The notes beneath the pieces are model-generated. The model was not told the origin of the DNA, did not search any database, and saw only the letters and a list, made by a program, of their open reading frames with translations. A DNA stretch of 64,000 bases. Source: Rana temporaria. Lineage: Eukaryota; Chordata; Amphibia; Anura; Ranidae. The stretch is from contig NC_053494.1 in NCBI RefSeq assembly GCF_905171775.1, forward strand, positions 133,542,236 to 133,606,235. Reading direction: 5' to 3'. Made by a program: the position numbers and the translations under genes. Of this stretch, positions 21,906 through 34,300 are shown in pieces (within the stretch, counting starts at the first letter, position 1; each line of letters begins with the position of its first letter).

Positions 21906-24900
21906 TGATGGACTCAAAGGCAGCATATGTATGGGTTAACCCCGCCTCCTCTTCAATCCTATAGGACCCCTACTCCCATAAATATTTGCTCATAGCCAGA
22001 GGCGGCATTCCTTTTTTTGTCCTCCTCCTAACGACCAAAATGGTTGAAGTCGTACCTTGGATAAAGGTCCACAATCGAGGCCTGTGAGTCTTTTCAGGAC
22101 ACGCATGGTCCTTCAGAAGTCCTTCTCATCTCAGAATTGTTTCCATGGATTTGCCTCACTCTGAGGAAAAGAGGCATATACTCTTATATTATGTAAAGTC
22201 ACTGGTGTTGCAAAATGCTGCTGTGTCAGTCCCAGAATGCAAGAGATTTCAAGGCATGTACTTTACCTTCTTTATGGACATGAAGAAGAATGGCTTGCAG
22301 AGGCCAATTATACAGTAGACCTCACGCACCTAACACAATTTTCATCAAAAAGGAAAAGTTTAAGATGGAGACGTCCCTGATACATAGGGGGTCCAGCCAG
22401 GTGACTGTCTCGTTTCCAATGACCTAAAGATGCTTACATTCATGTGCCCATAGTAGAAGACTTCCGCAAGTTCCTTTGTAGGTCAAGGCCATTTCCAGCT
22501 CACTTGTCTACAATTCGGGCTTTCAACATAGCCCTGCATGTTTTTTCAAAGCCTTATTGGTTGTTATAGTTATATCAAAACAAGAGGCATATGCCTGCAT
22601 AGTTACTTGGGGATGGCCTTCTCCTACTGTCCCAATACAGAGGATAGCTGCAGGAGCCTAGAGCTCAGGTCTTTTCAATGCTCCTCAAATTCGGCTGGCT
22701 GATAAATCTGGAAAAAAGTCAAGTTTGATATAAGCAAGAGGACCATTGCTTTGCCTCTGGATCTCGATAATCTTGAACAGAAAACACTTGGCCCTGTCTT
22801 CTTTCCACCTGCATGCCTCTCAGTGTCTGAAATTAAAGGGCACTATGGTGTCTACAGATCCGATGGTAAAGTCGATGCTCTGGAAGGGGTTTCTCCAGCA
22901 GTGGAAGCCAGGAAGCAGAATTTAGGTCATCTACATAACTTTAGTCATGAGAGAGTTCCCTGGTTGCTGCAATGAAGAGACTAGCTTATTTGCCATTCCA
23001 TTGCCCCCCATTTCCTGGTTCACAATCAGGTCTGATGCCAGCAATATGGGATGGGGGCTTACTGCCTGTCGGGGATAGCTCAAGGCAGGTGAGGCTGTCA
23101 CTTTCACAAGTAGGGATGGGCCGAACACCCCTCCGGGTTCAATTCGCACCAGAACACCATGAATAGGCAAAACGTTTCTAGCGAACATGCAAACCCTAAT
23201 AAAGTCTATAGGACACAAACATGAAAAATAAAAAGTCCTAATTTTAAAGGCTTATATGCAAGTTATTGCCATAAATAAAGTGTATGGGGACCTGGGTACT
23301 GCCCTAGGGGACATGTATCAATACAATTTTTTTTTTAAAACAATAGTTTTTTCAGGAATAGGGATTTTAATGATGCTTAAAGTGGAACAAAAAAAATGAA
23401 ATATTCCTTTAAATATCATGCCTGGGGGTCCACTTAGTCTGCCTGTAAAGTGGCGCATATGTGAGATGTGTAGAACATGCAGCAGCAATAATGACATTTC
23501 TAAAGGAACACATTTAATGTAAACTCTATCACGGCTGTAACGTATTGCCCAGCACCTGGCAATAATTATTAAAAAATCAAGGAAAAAAATGGCGTGTGGT
23601 CCCACCTCAAAATCATATGGACGCTCACAGGAAGTTTGCCAGCCTCGGAGCACCCCATATATTTGTTTGTTCTACGAACAAACGAACACCCGATGTTTGA
23701 GTCGAACTTACATTCGACTCAAACATTGGGACCATCCATATAAACAAGACTGTGTTGAACATTCTGAAACTATGGGCAGCCTTCTGAACCTTACAGGCCT
23801 TTTGCCATATAATGAAGGGAGCATCAGTGCTCTTAGGCTAGTCAACACTACAACGGTCTCCTACATAGAGAGGGGGGGACTCACAGCCTGTTCTCTATTG
23901 CAGGAAGTTGAGCCAATTATGTCTTGGGCTCAGAAGAATCTAACCGACATCTAAGCGGCTTATGTCCCCGGAGTCCATAAATTTCTAATGGACTTTTCAG
24001 AGTCCAATTGGACAACTACGAATGATCTCTCCATGTGGAGGTTTTCAGGCTGATTATGTCTATGGGGGTCATCCAGAAGTCGATATGTTCGCCTCCCTGT
24101 GCTACAACAAGTTTGAGAAGTATTATACGTGGGGCCGGTATCTCCAGACCTTCGGGAGAGATGCCCTGATGGATCATTTGAAATGCAGCAGGACCTGTGC
24201 GTTTCCTCCAGTCCCAGTCATCCTCGGGTTTGTATGAAGACTCAGAACAGAAGTTGTGGAGGTAGTGGCAGTAATGCCTTATTGGTCAAATTGGCAATGG
24301 TTCCCCTTGCTAGCACAGCTCAGCTACTGGAACCCAGTGCCCCTTCCCCTCAGGCCAGACCTTCTGTCACAGGGTACCATTCTACGTCCATGTCCAGCAC
24401 AGTTGCGTCTGATGGTCGGGTTCTTGAGATTGGAGGTCCTCGGCTACTCCTGCAGAGTCATCTCCGCTCTAATAAATACTAGGAGCGTGAATGCAAAGTT
24501 TATGGGAGAATGTGGTCAAAGTTTATATATTACATGTCTGCTGCTGACGGATAAAGTAATGATCCAGAAGTTTAAAATATTCTGGGTATTCTCCAGTCGG
24601 ATTTAGATCTTGCGTATCAGTCAGCTCCCTCAGAGTACAAGTGTCAGCTTTTTTGGCCTTCACAGGGTCTAGGCATTTTTTTTCCTGTCTGACAATTCTT
24701 CAAGGGAGCAACCAGGCTCAGACCTTGGAGTAAGCGGAGGTTTCCCAAACAGAACCTCCCTCTTGTTCTCGACCCACTCTCGGAATTGGAGTGGAGTGTT
24801 CTAGGTCTGTCTCCATTAAAGACCTCTTTGTCAAGTTCGCCTTTCTCATGGTTATCACGTCAGCATAAAAAGCCTCAGAAATTGAAGCATCGGTCATGGA

Positions 24901-25735
24901 AAATCTTTCTTATGGCTCTTTCCAGATTGAGTGGTGTTGTTACTTATGCTTGACTCAAATCCCAAGGGTACATCCATCTATCATGGGAACCAAGACATTT
25001 TTCTGCCAACCTTTAGAGTACTAACTTGCGTGCTTTAGACATGGAAATGGGAATCCTGAGTTTGACTCTCAGAAGTGTCTTTTCTTTGGTTCTAGGAACT
25101 TTTTAGAAGTATCAAGCTACAGCTTCCTTTAGGCTTTCAGAACACCTGTTCATTCTTTTTGGTGAAAAGAACAAAGGGAGCCTTGCCTCATCTAGGACGA
25201 TTGTGGCATGGATTGTCCAGGCCATCTGACAGGCTCACAGAGCTGAGGGCTTGGCTCCTTAAGAGGTTTTGATTGCTTACTTGACCAGGAGTGTATCTAC
25301 ATCTTGGGCGGCTTCACAGCATCAGGTTCCCAATGTAATATGTAGGGTGGCCTTGTGGTCCTCGATCAATACATTTATGGATCATTATTGTGTAGAGCCA
25401 TAGAGGTAGAGGTCCTGCCTGTTGACGGTACAAATTAAAGCCTGTGGTACAGCATTGCCCGCCCATAGGGTGTAGGACTAGTTATTTTCCATATGTATGC
25501 TGCCATGGAGTTCCTATCAAATACTTACTGTAATTTTCCTTTCCTGATGAACTCTATGGCAGCAGGAGTTCCCTCCCAGTGTCATGGGTAGGCTAGTTGC
25601 AGAACGTGGCCTCTGGCTCTGAGCAAAAATTTATGGGAGTGGGACAGATAGGATTGGAGAGGAGGCGGGATTAACCCATACGTATGCTGCCATGGAGCCC
25701 ATTAGGAAAGGAAAATTACAGTAAGTAGTTAATAG
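21906..25735 (+). pseudogene. Decayed DIRS-type tyrosine-recombinase retrotransposon
   Basis: Inverted ends of about 100 bp: GCAGCATATGTATGGGTTAA near 21920 and its imperfect complement near 25690, both with CCTCCTCTTCAATCCTAT-like sequence. An internal segment complementary to the right end (ACTGTAATTTTCCTTTCC, near 25530) recalls the internal complementary region of DIRS. Scattered, frame-broken protein motifs follow DIRS order on the plus strand. They are RT-like (VDLTHL, GWLINLEKSSL; 22.3-22.7 kb), then HPEVDMFAS (24076-24102), PLRPDLLSQGTI (24346), and a tyrosine-recombinase end with LTRSVSTSWA (25279-25308) and TFMDHY (about 25370). Many stops make it inactive. A hAT MITE at 23111-23740 interrupts it. 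Confidence 0.75.
23111..23740. mobile_element. hAT-like MITE (TAGGGATG ends), complete copy
   Basis: Starts TAGGGATGGGCC and ends GGGACCATCCATA, imperfect inverted ends. Adjacent 8-mers TTCACAAG and TAAACAAG match at 6 of 8 positions, fitting an aged hAT target duplication. A second, truncated copy is at 4884-5280. It is nested in the DIRS element. Confidence 0.6.
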
Positions 25736-28706
25736 GAAATTTTTCATTTTATTTTTGTTTAGTTTTTGTCACTGAAAACATACATCTGCATTACACAGAC
25801 CTTTTTTTTTACTTTCATGCATAGGCTGGATGAAGGTGAAAAACCTTGAGCCTTTAGAACCACTTTAATGTCTATGACAAGGATGAAAGTTAAATCTTGT
25901 AAACTTCAAGTGGTATTAAACCCAAAAACAAAGAGTTGTTACATTTTAGCTCAACAATTTTTTTCTTTTCACTTTGTGGTTCTGCCAATAAATCTGTTAT
26001 TTCTCAACTTACTTTAACAGACCAAGCTGTCCAGACACTGTAGCAGTTATAGGGCTTGCACAAACCATAAAACAATACCAGGAGTGCTTACAACTATCAA
26101 CGTTTAATAGCTGTACCTCTATACCAGTGTTTCCAAAACTATGGGTGAGGACCCAAATGGGGCAATGGACTTACTTGTGATGGGTCACCAAATGACTGTG
26201 TACTAAACAAAGCCTGGTACTAATTTGACCCTAGATGTAGCCTATAAACAATGCGATTAACATATCAAAGAAAGCTTTCTAGGAAACATAATAAATCCCA
26301 CCCACAACACCATCAACCGTGAAACAATTAACTTATATGAAATAGAAATGGTGAAGAATTCTTGCAATGTGCTTTAGGCCATTGGTCCCATGAGTGACGT
26401 GATTTTGATAATAATTTTCTTCTTGAGTCTCAGTATAGTAATAATTAAAATTTTTGGGTTAAAAAGGTTAGGAAGCAATACTATATACAGACTCTAAAAC
26501 GAGATTGATGTTTCTATGGGTCAAGTGGACAATGCTTGTGGGCACCAAATACCAACTAAGGAAGAGGAATGTTCATCTTCGCTGGACCAAAGTTAATGTA
26601 TCCAGGACAGAGCCAGTAGCAGAAATATTCAGGCTGTTTTTTAGTAGAACGATAATGTATTTTGATCTATTCCTAATCCTTAAACTTTAATAAAGTTACA
26701 TAAATTTCAATGCAAGATACTGAAAAGGATTTCTACTTTTATTGAAAAATTCAGAATTCATGTTCAGCAGGGAACCATCTACATGCTCAGTGCGCACGCC
26801 TATGGTGCCACATATACACTGCCCATTGCCCTGTCAGCTAGTACCTCACAATATATACTAATCTAATAATATATATATACACCATTTATTTGCATTATAA
26901 AGAGCTCAGAAACATAAATGATAAAAATATGCATTAAGTATAACGGATATGATGGGAACATACTAAATATAATATTTCACACTCGGCACATGATAATATT
27001 AGAATTTGTATCTGTCTATAGACCTATACATACAGGTGTTACTGGGCTATGTTTAATTCAATGTAATATTTAGACCCACATACATCATCACACTCTGTAA
27101 TGTTCAAATGGATTTATGTTAGAGTGAAAGAGCATTACAGTTGGCAGAGACCATTAGTACCTATAATTATAACTGTCCCAGAAATGTCTCTTGGATTGTA
27201 TCCCTACTGAGGAAGAACTGAACTATACATTACTTTAATTCCTAAGTACCACAGCAAGTTCATATCAATTTAACTATTTTAGCATCAGAAAACGACAGCA
27301 GCAATTCTGTCTGTTGAGGTTTTAAACAAAGGATAGTAAGCAACTGTTGACAGGAAGAGGGTTAAATTGAGTTACACCACTTGATAATTAAGCCCAGCAT
27401 GCTGCATGCTTCTTATCAGCATGAGATGATTCTATTTGGAAGAACAATTTGCACAGTCTGATAAGTGTTCCTGTCTTTGTCTCCTTAGGTTATCCTGTGA
27501 CACTATTACACTTACCTTTGAGCAGTGCCCATGCTAAATCCATTATTGGTTAATAGCAGACTTATAACAATAAATGTCCTACTAACTAATTTATGACTAT
27601 GTTGGTGCTTTTTAAAACAGCTTGTAGACTCAGGATGGAAGTTGGGTCATGCATGTACAGTCTGACTGGTCCTTCCATCCCCTATCCCCCTACCCTACTG
27701 AGAGGGACTGGCATGGAGTTCTTGTACTGAAGCATACATAAACTCAAAAATAACAAAAAAAACTATATAGCAGCTTAGCAGTCATTATGTGGTGGCTGCA
27801 ATAGTTTCCTTTTTCTGGCTTTTTTTTTTATCACCTGATGTTTCTGCTAGTTACACACTTTCTGGCTTAAGGTGACAACACTCACTCACTGCACTGTATC
27901 TATCAGGACTGGGACAAAAAATAGGCAATTTTCTTTATTTAAATCATGAGTGAAAGGAAAGAAAATTGGTCCATTTATCCATCAGCACATTCAGTATTGA
28001 TGGGGAAATCCCTCCCACAGCACTATTTTATTCTGCCGGTGGGAAGTGCAGGGAGCACAATGGTCAATGTTTTAGCTGCTGGCAGTGATTACATGAAAAA
28101 AAATCGGACAGGCTGTTTGCACTGAAGTTGATCAATGGACCTTTGCGCATGAGCATAGGGGAATGGGAGTGCTTTAAATAATTTTATTTTATTATGTTTT
28201 TTTTATCATCTTTACCCTGTCACTTTAATTTTTTTTTATCACTTTTATTGTTATGAAAATGAACTATAAATATCCCTTGTGATTACAATAGGCAGTGATA
28301 GGCACTCTTTATTAGACCCCGAATGTCGCTACCCTTAAAAGAACTTGATCACACCAAGATCAGATGCTTTCCCTTTAAAAATGGCTCTGTTTTCATCTGG
28401 GCACACTGAAAGTGATGTATGCTCATCGCTTCTGGTTTCCTATATCATAGAGGCAAACAGAGCCATTCCAGTCTCTGATTACCTCTATGATCAGCCGGGA
28501 GATAGTGCTAGCTGGGTGCTCAGGTCTCCCGTAGGGACGAGAAAGCCGCAAAAGGAGGTAGGAGGGGGTAAAAGTGAAAGGAAATCCAAATTTTTGGGTT
28601 ATCACTTGAACAGGAATAGAGGTGAAATCATCAAATGGTGACACTAATATTTGTTGACCCTAGTGACAACCAGGGATTTCTTCAATTTGGAGGATTTCCT
28701 CTAACT
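25736..28706. other. About 3 kb with no gene seen
   Basis: AT-rich DNA without a supported exon. A sequence near 25860 ending ACCACTTTAA resembles the right end of the TTAA-flanked MITEs, but no left partner was found. Confidence 0.4.
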
Positions 28707-28721
28707 ACAGTATCTATTTTG

Positions 28722-29453
28722 AAAATATATACAAAAAAATGGCGCCTTATTGGGATAAAAACATATAAACCAACAGCTGCCTTTAAAATGAACAAATCAC
28801 TAAACTGTGTAGAATTATAAAGTAAAGAAAAGGGCGTTCTACATGTTCATGTGAAAAACTGGAACAAAGAAAAACACTGCATCAAACTTAAATGTGCACA
28901 TAAATTAACAAATAAGCAAGCATGAAGTCCATAAGTGAATAAATCCCAACACCAAAATTGAATGCTCTGAGATAAAACTTCTAGATCTTCCACCACGAGT
29001 GCTCAGTATGAAGATGGCCACTCACCAGAGCTGTTTAACCCCTTTTTACAGGACGGTCAAAAAATGCATTGGGAACACCAGATTGGTTCTGTTAATGGCA
29101 TAAATCCAATCCAATGGCCACTCAGGCACGGGCTAGAATGTAAAAAATTACTCCACAGGAGACACAGATAAAAGTTTCATAGTGTAGTAATTTTTAAATA
29201 AAGTAAAAACAGCAGCAATACTATTTGCTTGTTTATTTTTTCATTTATGTGCACAATTAAATTTGATGCAGTGTTTTTCTTTGTGCCAGTTTTTCACATA
29301 AACATGTATAGCGCCTTTTTCTTTACTTTATAATTCTACACAGTTTAGTGATTTGTTCACTTTAAAGGGGGCAGCTGTTGGTTTATATGTTTTTATCCCC
29401 ATAAGGTGCCAGTTTTTCACATGAACATGAACATGTATAGCGCCTTTTTCTTT
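28722..29453. mobile_element. 732-bp insertion with 15-bp target duplication and inverted arms
   Basis: Bracketed by ACAGTATCTATTTTG at 28707-28721 and 29454-29468, an exact 15-bp duplication typical of LINE-driven retrotransposition. Inside, 28738-28920 and about 29228-29412 are inverted copies (CAACAGCTGCC versus GGCAGCTGTTG, GATGCAGTGTTTTTCTTTG versus its complement). About 45 bp at the right end is a further partial duplication. No coding region seen. Confidence 0.7.
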
Positions 29454-29468
29454 ACAGTATCTATTTTG

Positions 29469-29807
29469 GCTATGGGACCGGAGGTAAACAGATGTCTCTC
29501 CAATGCCTGCCTGCCTGCTCCATCTAACTAAAAAAAACCTGACAGGTGTTATAACCTTCCCCTTACTCTATCCGTTACTGGCAGCAATATAATCTGTTGG
29601 TGGTGGCCGGAAACCTCCTGGCAACCTTGCCAGTCCAGACCACCGCTACTATTTGGCTTCCATCAAACAGGCAAAAAGTCTGGTTATCAGATGAACTCAT
29701 TCCTACCTTGAGCTCATCCCTACTACTAACTAATTTTAGCCACATATGGCCTTAACTATACCTCATGATTGAGGCTGTTCACTTCTTATATGCATTAGAA
29801 GACAGTG
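29469..29807. other. No gene seen
   Basis: No supported feature. Confidence 0.4.
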
Positions 29808-29960
29808 GAGTTGATTTACTAAAACTGGTGCAACTGTGCACAGAAACCAACCATCTTTTTTTGTCAAAGCTCAATTAAACAAACTGAACTTACAACCTAC
29901 TTGGCTACCATGCACAGCTGCACCAGATTTTGCAATCTACAGCTTTAGTAAATCATCCCC
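29808..29960. mobile_element. Short palindromic MITE (GATTTACTAAA ends)
   Basis: Ends GTTGATTTACTAAAACTGG and GCTTTAGTAAATCATCCCC are inverted. The interior is also palindromic (ACTGTGCACAG, GCACAGCTGCACC). It lies 27 bp left of the giant hAT target duplication. Confidence 0.6.
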
Positions 29961-30132
29961 AAAGTGTCTTTTGTAAGACTGACACCACTCTTTGCTAGTG
30001 TTGCTCACGAATATTCGCATTGCGAATATTCGACTCGAATATAGCATATTCGAGAAATCGCGCTATATTTCGAAATTCGCGGTGAATATTCGCAATTCCG
30101 AATATTCGATTTTTTACAATTTTTTTTTGAAT

Positions 30133-30480
30133 CAGATCACATCCTAGATATCTCCATCGACGTCTAAAAGCATTGCTGGTATCATTAGAGACCCTGGGCC
30201 GAGTAGCTGAAGCGTTCATTGAATTTTCCAGAAAGATCGCAATGCGATTATTCGGCAAACGCAATATCGCGCGATTATTTTCCTCGCCCCGATCTTCCGC
30301 ATCAGAGCGATTTTTACAGTTTCATTTTTAAAACAGATCACATCCTAGTGATCTCCATAGACGTCTGAAAGCATTGCTGGTATGATTAGAGCCATTGGGC
30401 CGAGTAGCTGAAGCGATCATTTTATATTGCCGAATAATCGCAATGCGAATATTCGGCAATAGGAATATTGCGCGATTATT
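30133..30480. repeat. Subterminal tandem duplication, 201-bp unit
   Basis: CAGATCACATCCTAG recurs at 30133 and 30334, followed by similar TCTCCAT-GACGTCT and GGGCCGAGTAGCTGAAGCG. It contains AATCGCAATGCGAATATTCGG-like palindromes. Position inside the left terminus suggests transposase-binding sites (inference). Confidence 0.75.
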
Positions 30481-30481
30481 T

Positions 30482-30580
30482 GCTCCGCCCTTTTGCATCA
30501 GAGCCAATCAGAGTTCTCCTTCCACACTCGTCACAGGTTAGCAACCAATAGGAACCTGCCTGCATGGACATTATATAAGC
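30482..30580 (+). promoter_or_regulatory. Probable promoter of the hAT transposase gene
   Basis: In order: CTCCGCCC (GC box-like, 30483), GAGCCAATCAGAG (CCAAT box, 30501-30513), ACCAATAGG (second CCAAT, 30544), and TTATATAAGC (TATA box, 30571-30580). Transcription would start near 30605, about 780 nt before the chosen ATG. The GAGCCAATCAGAG phrase recurs in the right-end 97-bp repeats. Confidence 0.6.
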
Positions 30581-30599
30581 TCACTCCCAGCACCATTTC

Positions 30600-31381
30600 A
30601 TTGCAGATTCAGAAGCTTGCTATAGAGTGTGGAGGCTGTTTCTGTGTTCCTGGTTTCCTGGTTTCCTGTGTCTTTGTTCTTGATTGATTTAGATCATCAC
30701 CAGCATTGCTATTTAGTGATTCCAGTGGATCTTTTCCAGTATATCAACTGCTTTTTTCAAAGCAATAGACCCAAGAGCTTTTTTCAAAGCTACGTTTTGT
30801 GCTGTTTTGTGCTGTTTTTTTCATTTGTGTTACTGTTTGATCCTGCAATCCTCCCTGTTCAGTTATATTTGCAAGAGATTTCAGAACACATATTGATCTG
30901 AGCTTTATAAAAGAGCTTTTCTAAAAGCTAAGTTTTGTTCATCTTGTGTTACTGTCAGATCTTGCAGGTTCACTGTTCAGTGATATTTGATAGGCATCTC
31001 AGTTCAAATTTTGTTTAGTTTTCCCTAAAGAGCTTTTATAAAAGCTAAGTTTTGTGTTCAGTTTAGTTAAATTTTGTGTAGTAAGTGTACACACTGTTAG
31101 TGTACATTTATTTCATCTAGCTTAGCTTAGTGTGTGTTTAGTGTCTGTGTTTTGTGTTTAAAAAAAAAAAAAAAAAAAAAAGTTAGTGTTTGTTTAGTGC
31201 TTTTTTTTTTTTTCTTTAATTTTGTAGTCCTTGTCTGGTGTACTACTTTTCTTATAGTTTAGTAGCTGTCTGTGTATGTCTTTGTCTGCGTGCCTGTCTT
31301 GTAAAAAAAACACAAAAACACATTTTGTTCACATTTTCCCCCCCAATAAAGTTTAACCCCCCCACACACATATCAGCAATT
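30600..31381 (+). other. Transposase 5' leader region
   Basis: T-rich sequence with two degenerate copies of a segment of about 125 bp (TGTTACTGT-TGATC, CTGTTCAGT, AAAGAGCTTTT-AAAAGCTA) and an A-run at 31160-31180. A polypyrimidine tract ending TTTGTAG at about 31201-31227 would suit a 3' splice site, so the leader may contain an intron. Upstream in-frame codons from 31238 look like leader rather than protein. Confidence 0.4.
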
Positions 31382-34300
31382 ATGAGCGGCATCCGTGGCC
31401 GTGGCAGTAGGGGTAGGGGAGTTACTCCCAGTGCTGGATCGCTGCCAGCACGGGGTACCTCTCGTGCCCCTACTAGTGGTAGAGGATCGGGTGCAAGGGG
31501 AGTACGCCTGATCCGGGAGTTCTTCCCATCGGGCAGCCGCCCGATATTGCCATCTCAGGCTCAAGTAGTGGTGGACTACATGGGGCACAGCAGTGCCACT
31601 GAGTCGTCGGTCCCGACTCACAGTAGTACCACCATTACACCGTTGCCTGTACTACCCCCCCCCAGCCCCCAAGAGTCCAGCATCTTACTGTTCGACAGCG
31701 ACAGTGATAGGGATCTCTTGGGGGAGGCCATGCATCAGGCAGACCTCCAGCTCTGTCCTGATGGTCAGGACCTTTTTGAAGGGATGGATGAGGAGGATGG
31801 GATACCTGCTGGCAGTATCCCAGAGACATCCCTTCAAACTGGTGCTGCTGTTTTGGTGCAGGAAACAGCAGCACCTAGTCAGACCCAGGCGTGGGTGAGG
31901 GGACAGCGGAGCCAGGCTAGAGGCTCCATGTCACGTGGTTCCCTCAGACCAACACATCTCAGCCCTTGGTCTGACATCTCTGGGGGCGAAGAGGGTGACC
32001 CATCATGGTTGCCATCTGACGCGTCGGCTCACTACGTCAGTGACGACGGGGAAGGTAGGCACCCTGGTGAAACGGTGCGCCAGGTCACCACCAGGGAGAC
32101 CATCGTCAGGGTCTCCACTGGTGATGGCAGCAGGAGGTGTCAGGAGGAGGAGCAGCAGCAGCAGCAGCAGCAGCAGGCAGCTCCACCTGTGCGCACCGAA
32201 TCCCAGCAGGTGCAAGTAAGCGTCACCCCATCTGACAGGAGGGCGGTGCTGAAGTCACCTGTCTGGAATTTCTTTACCCTGGTGGCAGACAACCCTACCG
32301 TGGCCATCTGCCGGATTTGTAAAGTGAGGGTGAAGAGAGGGAAGTGTTTGGCTCGGGTGGGTACCACAGCCCTGAACCAGCACCTCAGGATAAACCACTG
32401 GGCGTTGTATGAGGAGATGAAGCGTGGTGGTGGTAGCAGCGCCACCACCACAAGTGAGCAGGGTACAGCAGCCCCTGCCACATCTTCATCTGTTTCCAGC
32501 AGGTCATGCCCCCCCGCTCCCTCTAGTAGAGGTACTGGTACCGGCAGCCAGACCTCTACTTCCACAGCACCCTCCACGTCTGTGTCCCGCACTGCCGTCC
32601 GGCGCCAGGCGTCGATTTCAGACGCCTTTGACCGCACCACTCCCTTCCCCCCTGGAGACCGACGTGTGCGTTCCCTCAATGGGCTCCTGGCAAGGGTTAT
32701 TGCCCAACATCTGCTGCCCTTCAACATAGTTGACAGCAACCCCTTCAGGCAGATGTTGGAGCAGGCCCAACCCCAATGGCGTGTCCCCAGCCGCCATTTC
32801 TTTGCCAGGACTGGTGTCCCTGCCCTACACCAGCACATTGTTCAGAATGTAACCCTGTCGCTGGATCACGCTGTCAGCGACAGGGTTCATCTGACAATGG
32901 ATGGCTGGACCAGCAGGCATGGGCAGGGACGCTACATCAGCTTCACGGCCCATTGGGTTTCCCTCCGAGGCGTCGGTGAGGGATCGTCGGCAACCGATCT
33001 TGTGGTGCCGCCCCGGGGTGTCCAGGGGAGAACTGCTGGTCTCCCTCAAGCCACTGTCTCCGCAGCTGCTGAGCCTCCCAGCAAGCGCCCCCGTAGCTAC
33101 TCAAGTGTGGGGCACGTGCGCTGTCAGGCCGTGCTCCAGCTTGTTAGTTTAGGGGACCGGAGACACACTGCAGAAGAAGTGCTGAAAGCACTTCAAGCTC
33201 AGGTCCAGAAGTGGCTGACACCCCGAAGGCTCCAGCCAGGTATGGTTGTCTGCGATAACGGCAGCAACCTACTCGCCGCCCTCCATGCTGGCAGTCTGAC
33301 GCACGTGCCCTGTCTGGCACATGTCCTCAACCTGGTGGTGCAGAAGTTCCTGCGCACTTATCCAGGGTTGAGTGACATTGTGGCAAAGGCGCGTAGGATT
33401 GCCAGCCACTTCAGGCGCTCCCCAACCGCTACCGCGTCCCTGTCCAAATTGCAGCGGAAGTACAATCTGCCCCTTCACAGGCTGATTGTGGACAGTGTGA
33501 CGCGGTGGAACTCCACCCTCCACATGCTGAAGAGGTTGTGGGAGCAGCAAAGGGCGGTGAGGGAGTACCTGATGGAACTAGGCACTCAGAGGGCTTCACC
33601 ACAACTCCCTTTCATCGCCTGTGCGCAGTGGGGGCAGATAAACCAGGTCTGCCAAGTGTTGTCCTCCTTCGAGCAGGCGACCAAGATGGTCAGCAGTGAG
33701 CAAATTGGCCTCAATAGCGTGCTGCCAATACTGTTCATGCTGGAGAGGACACTAGATCGCCTGCTCGAGGCTGGGGAGAGTGCCTTGGTGGAGCAGGAGG
33801 AGTCAGCAATGCTCCACCGAGACCAGGGCCAGGACCAGGAGGAGGAGGAGGAGGAGGAGGAGGATGATGATGAAGAGGAGGAGGAGGTGGTTGCTGGTGT
33901 CGTCCCGGAGTCAGGGCCTGGTCAGGAGGGAGAGCCGGTGTTGGGGGCACCGATAGTCCGGGGGTTGGGCATGTCTGAGTTTGACCAGCAGCGCCTCAGG
34001 GAAGAAGAGTCGCACCTCATTAACCTGGCCAGCATTGAGGAGTCACAGCGGGCTGTGCTCTTCCCCATGGCTGCCCACATGCTCAGATGCCTCAGGAGGG
34101 ACCCCCGGGTTAAGACCATCAAGACGAGGGATGATTTCTGGATGGCCACCCTTTTGGATCCCAGGTGCAAGGGGAAACTGGAGCAGTTCATCCCAGCCAG
34201 CCGGAGGCAGCACCGGATGGAGGAACTGCAGGCAGCCATTGTCAGACGGTTGGAGCAGGCAACTCCCCGGCCTCCAGTTGTCCCCCCTCATCTCACCCAG

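Noticed and set aside
31238..31381. Upstream in-frame ATG of the hAT transposase (48 extra codons)
   Set aside because: The extra residues are cysteine/leucine/valine-rich and encoded by T-rich leader with a possible 3' splice site at about 31227. The RG-rich start at 31382 is more plausible.
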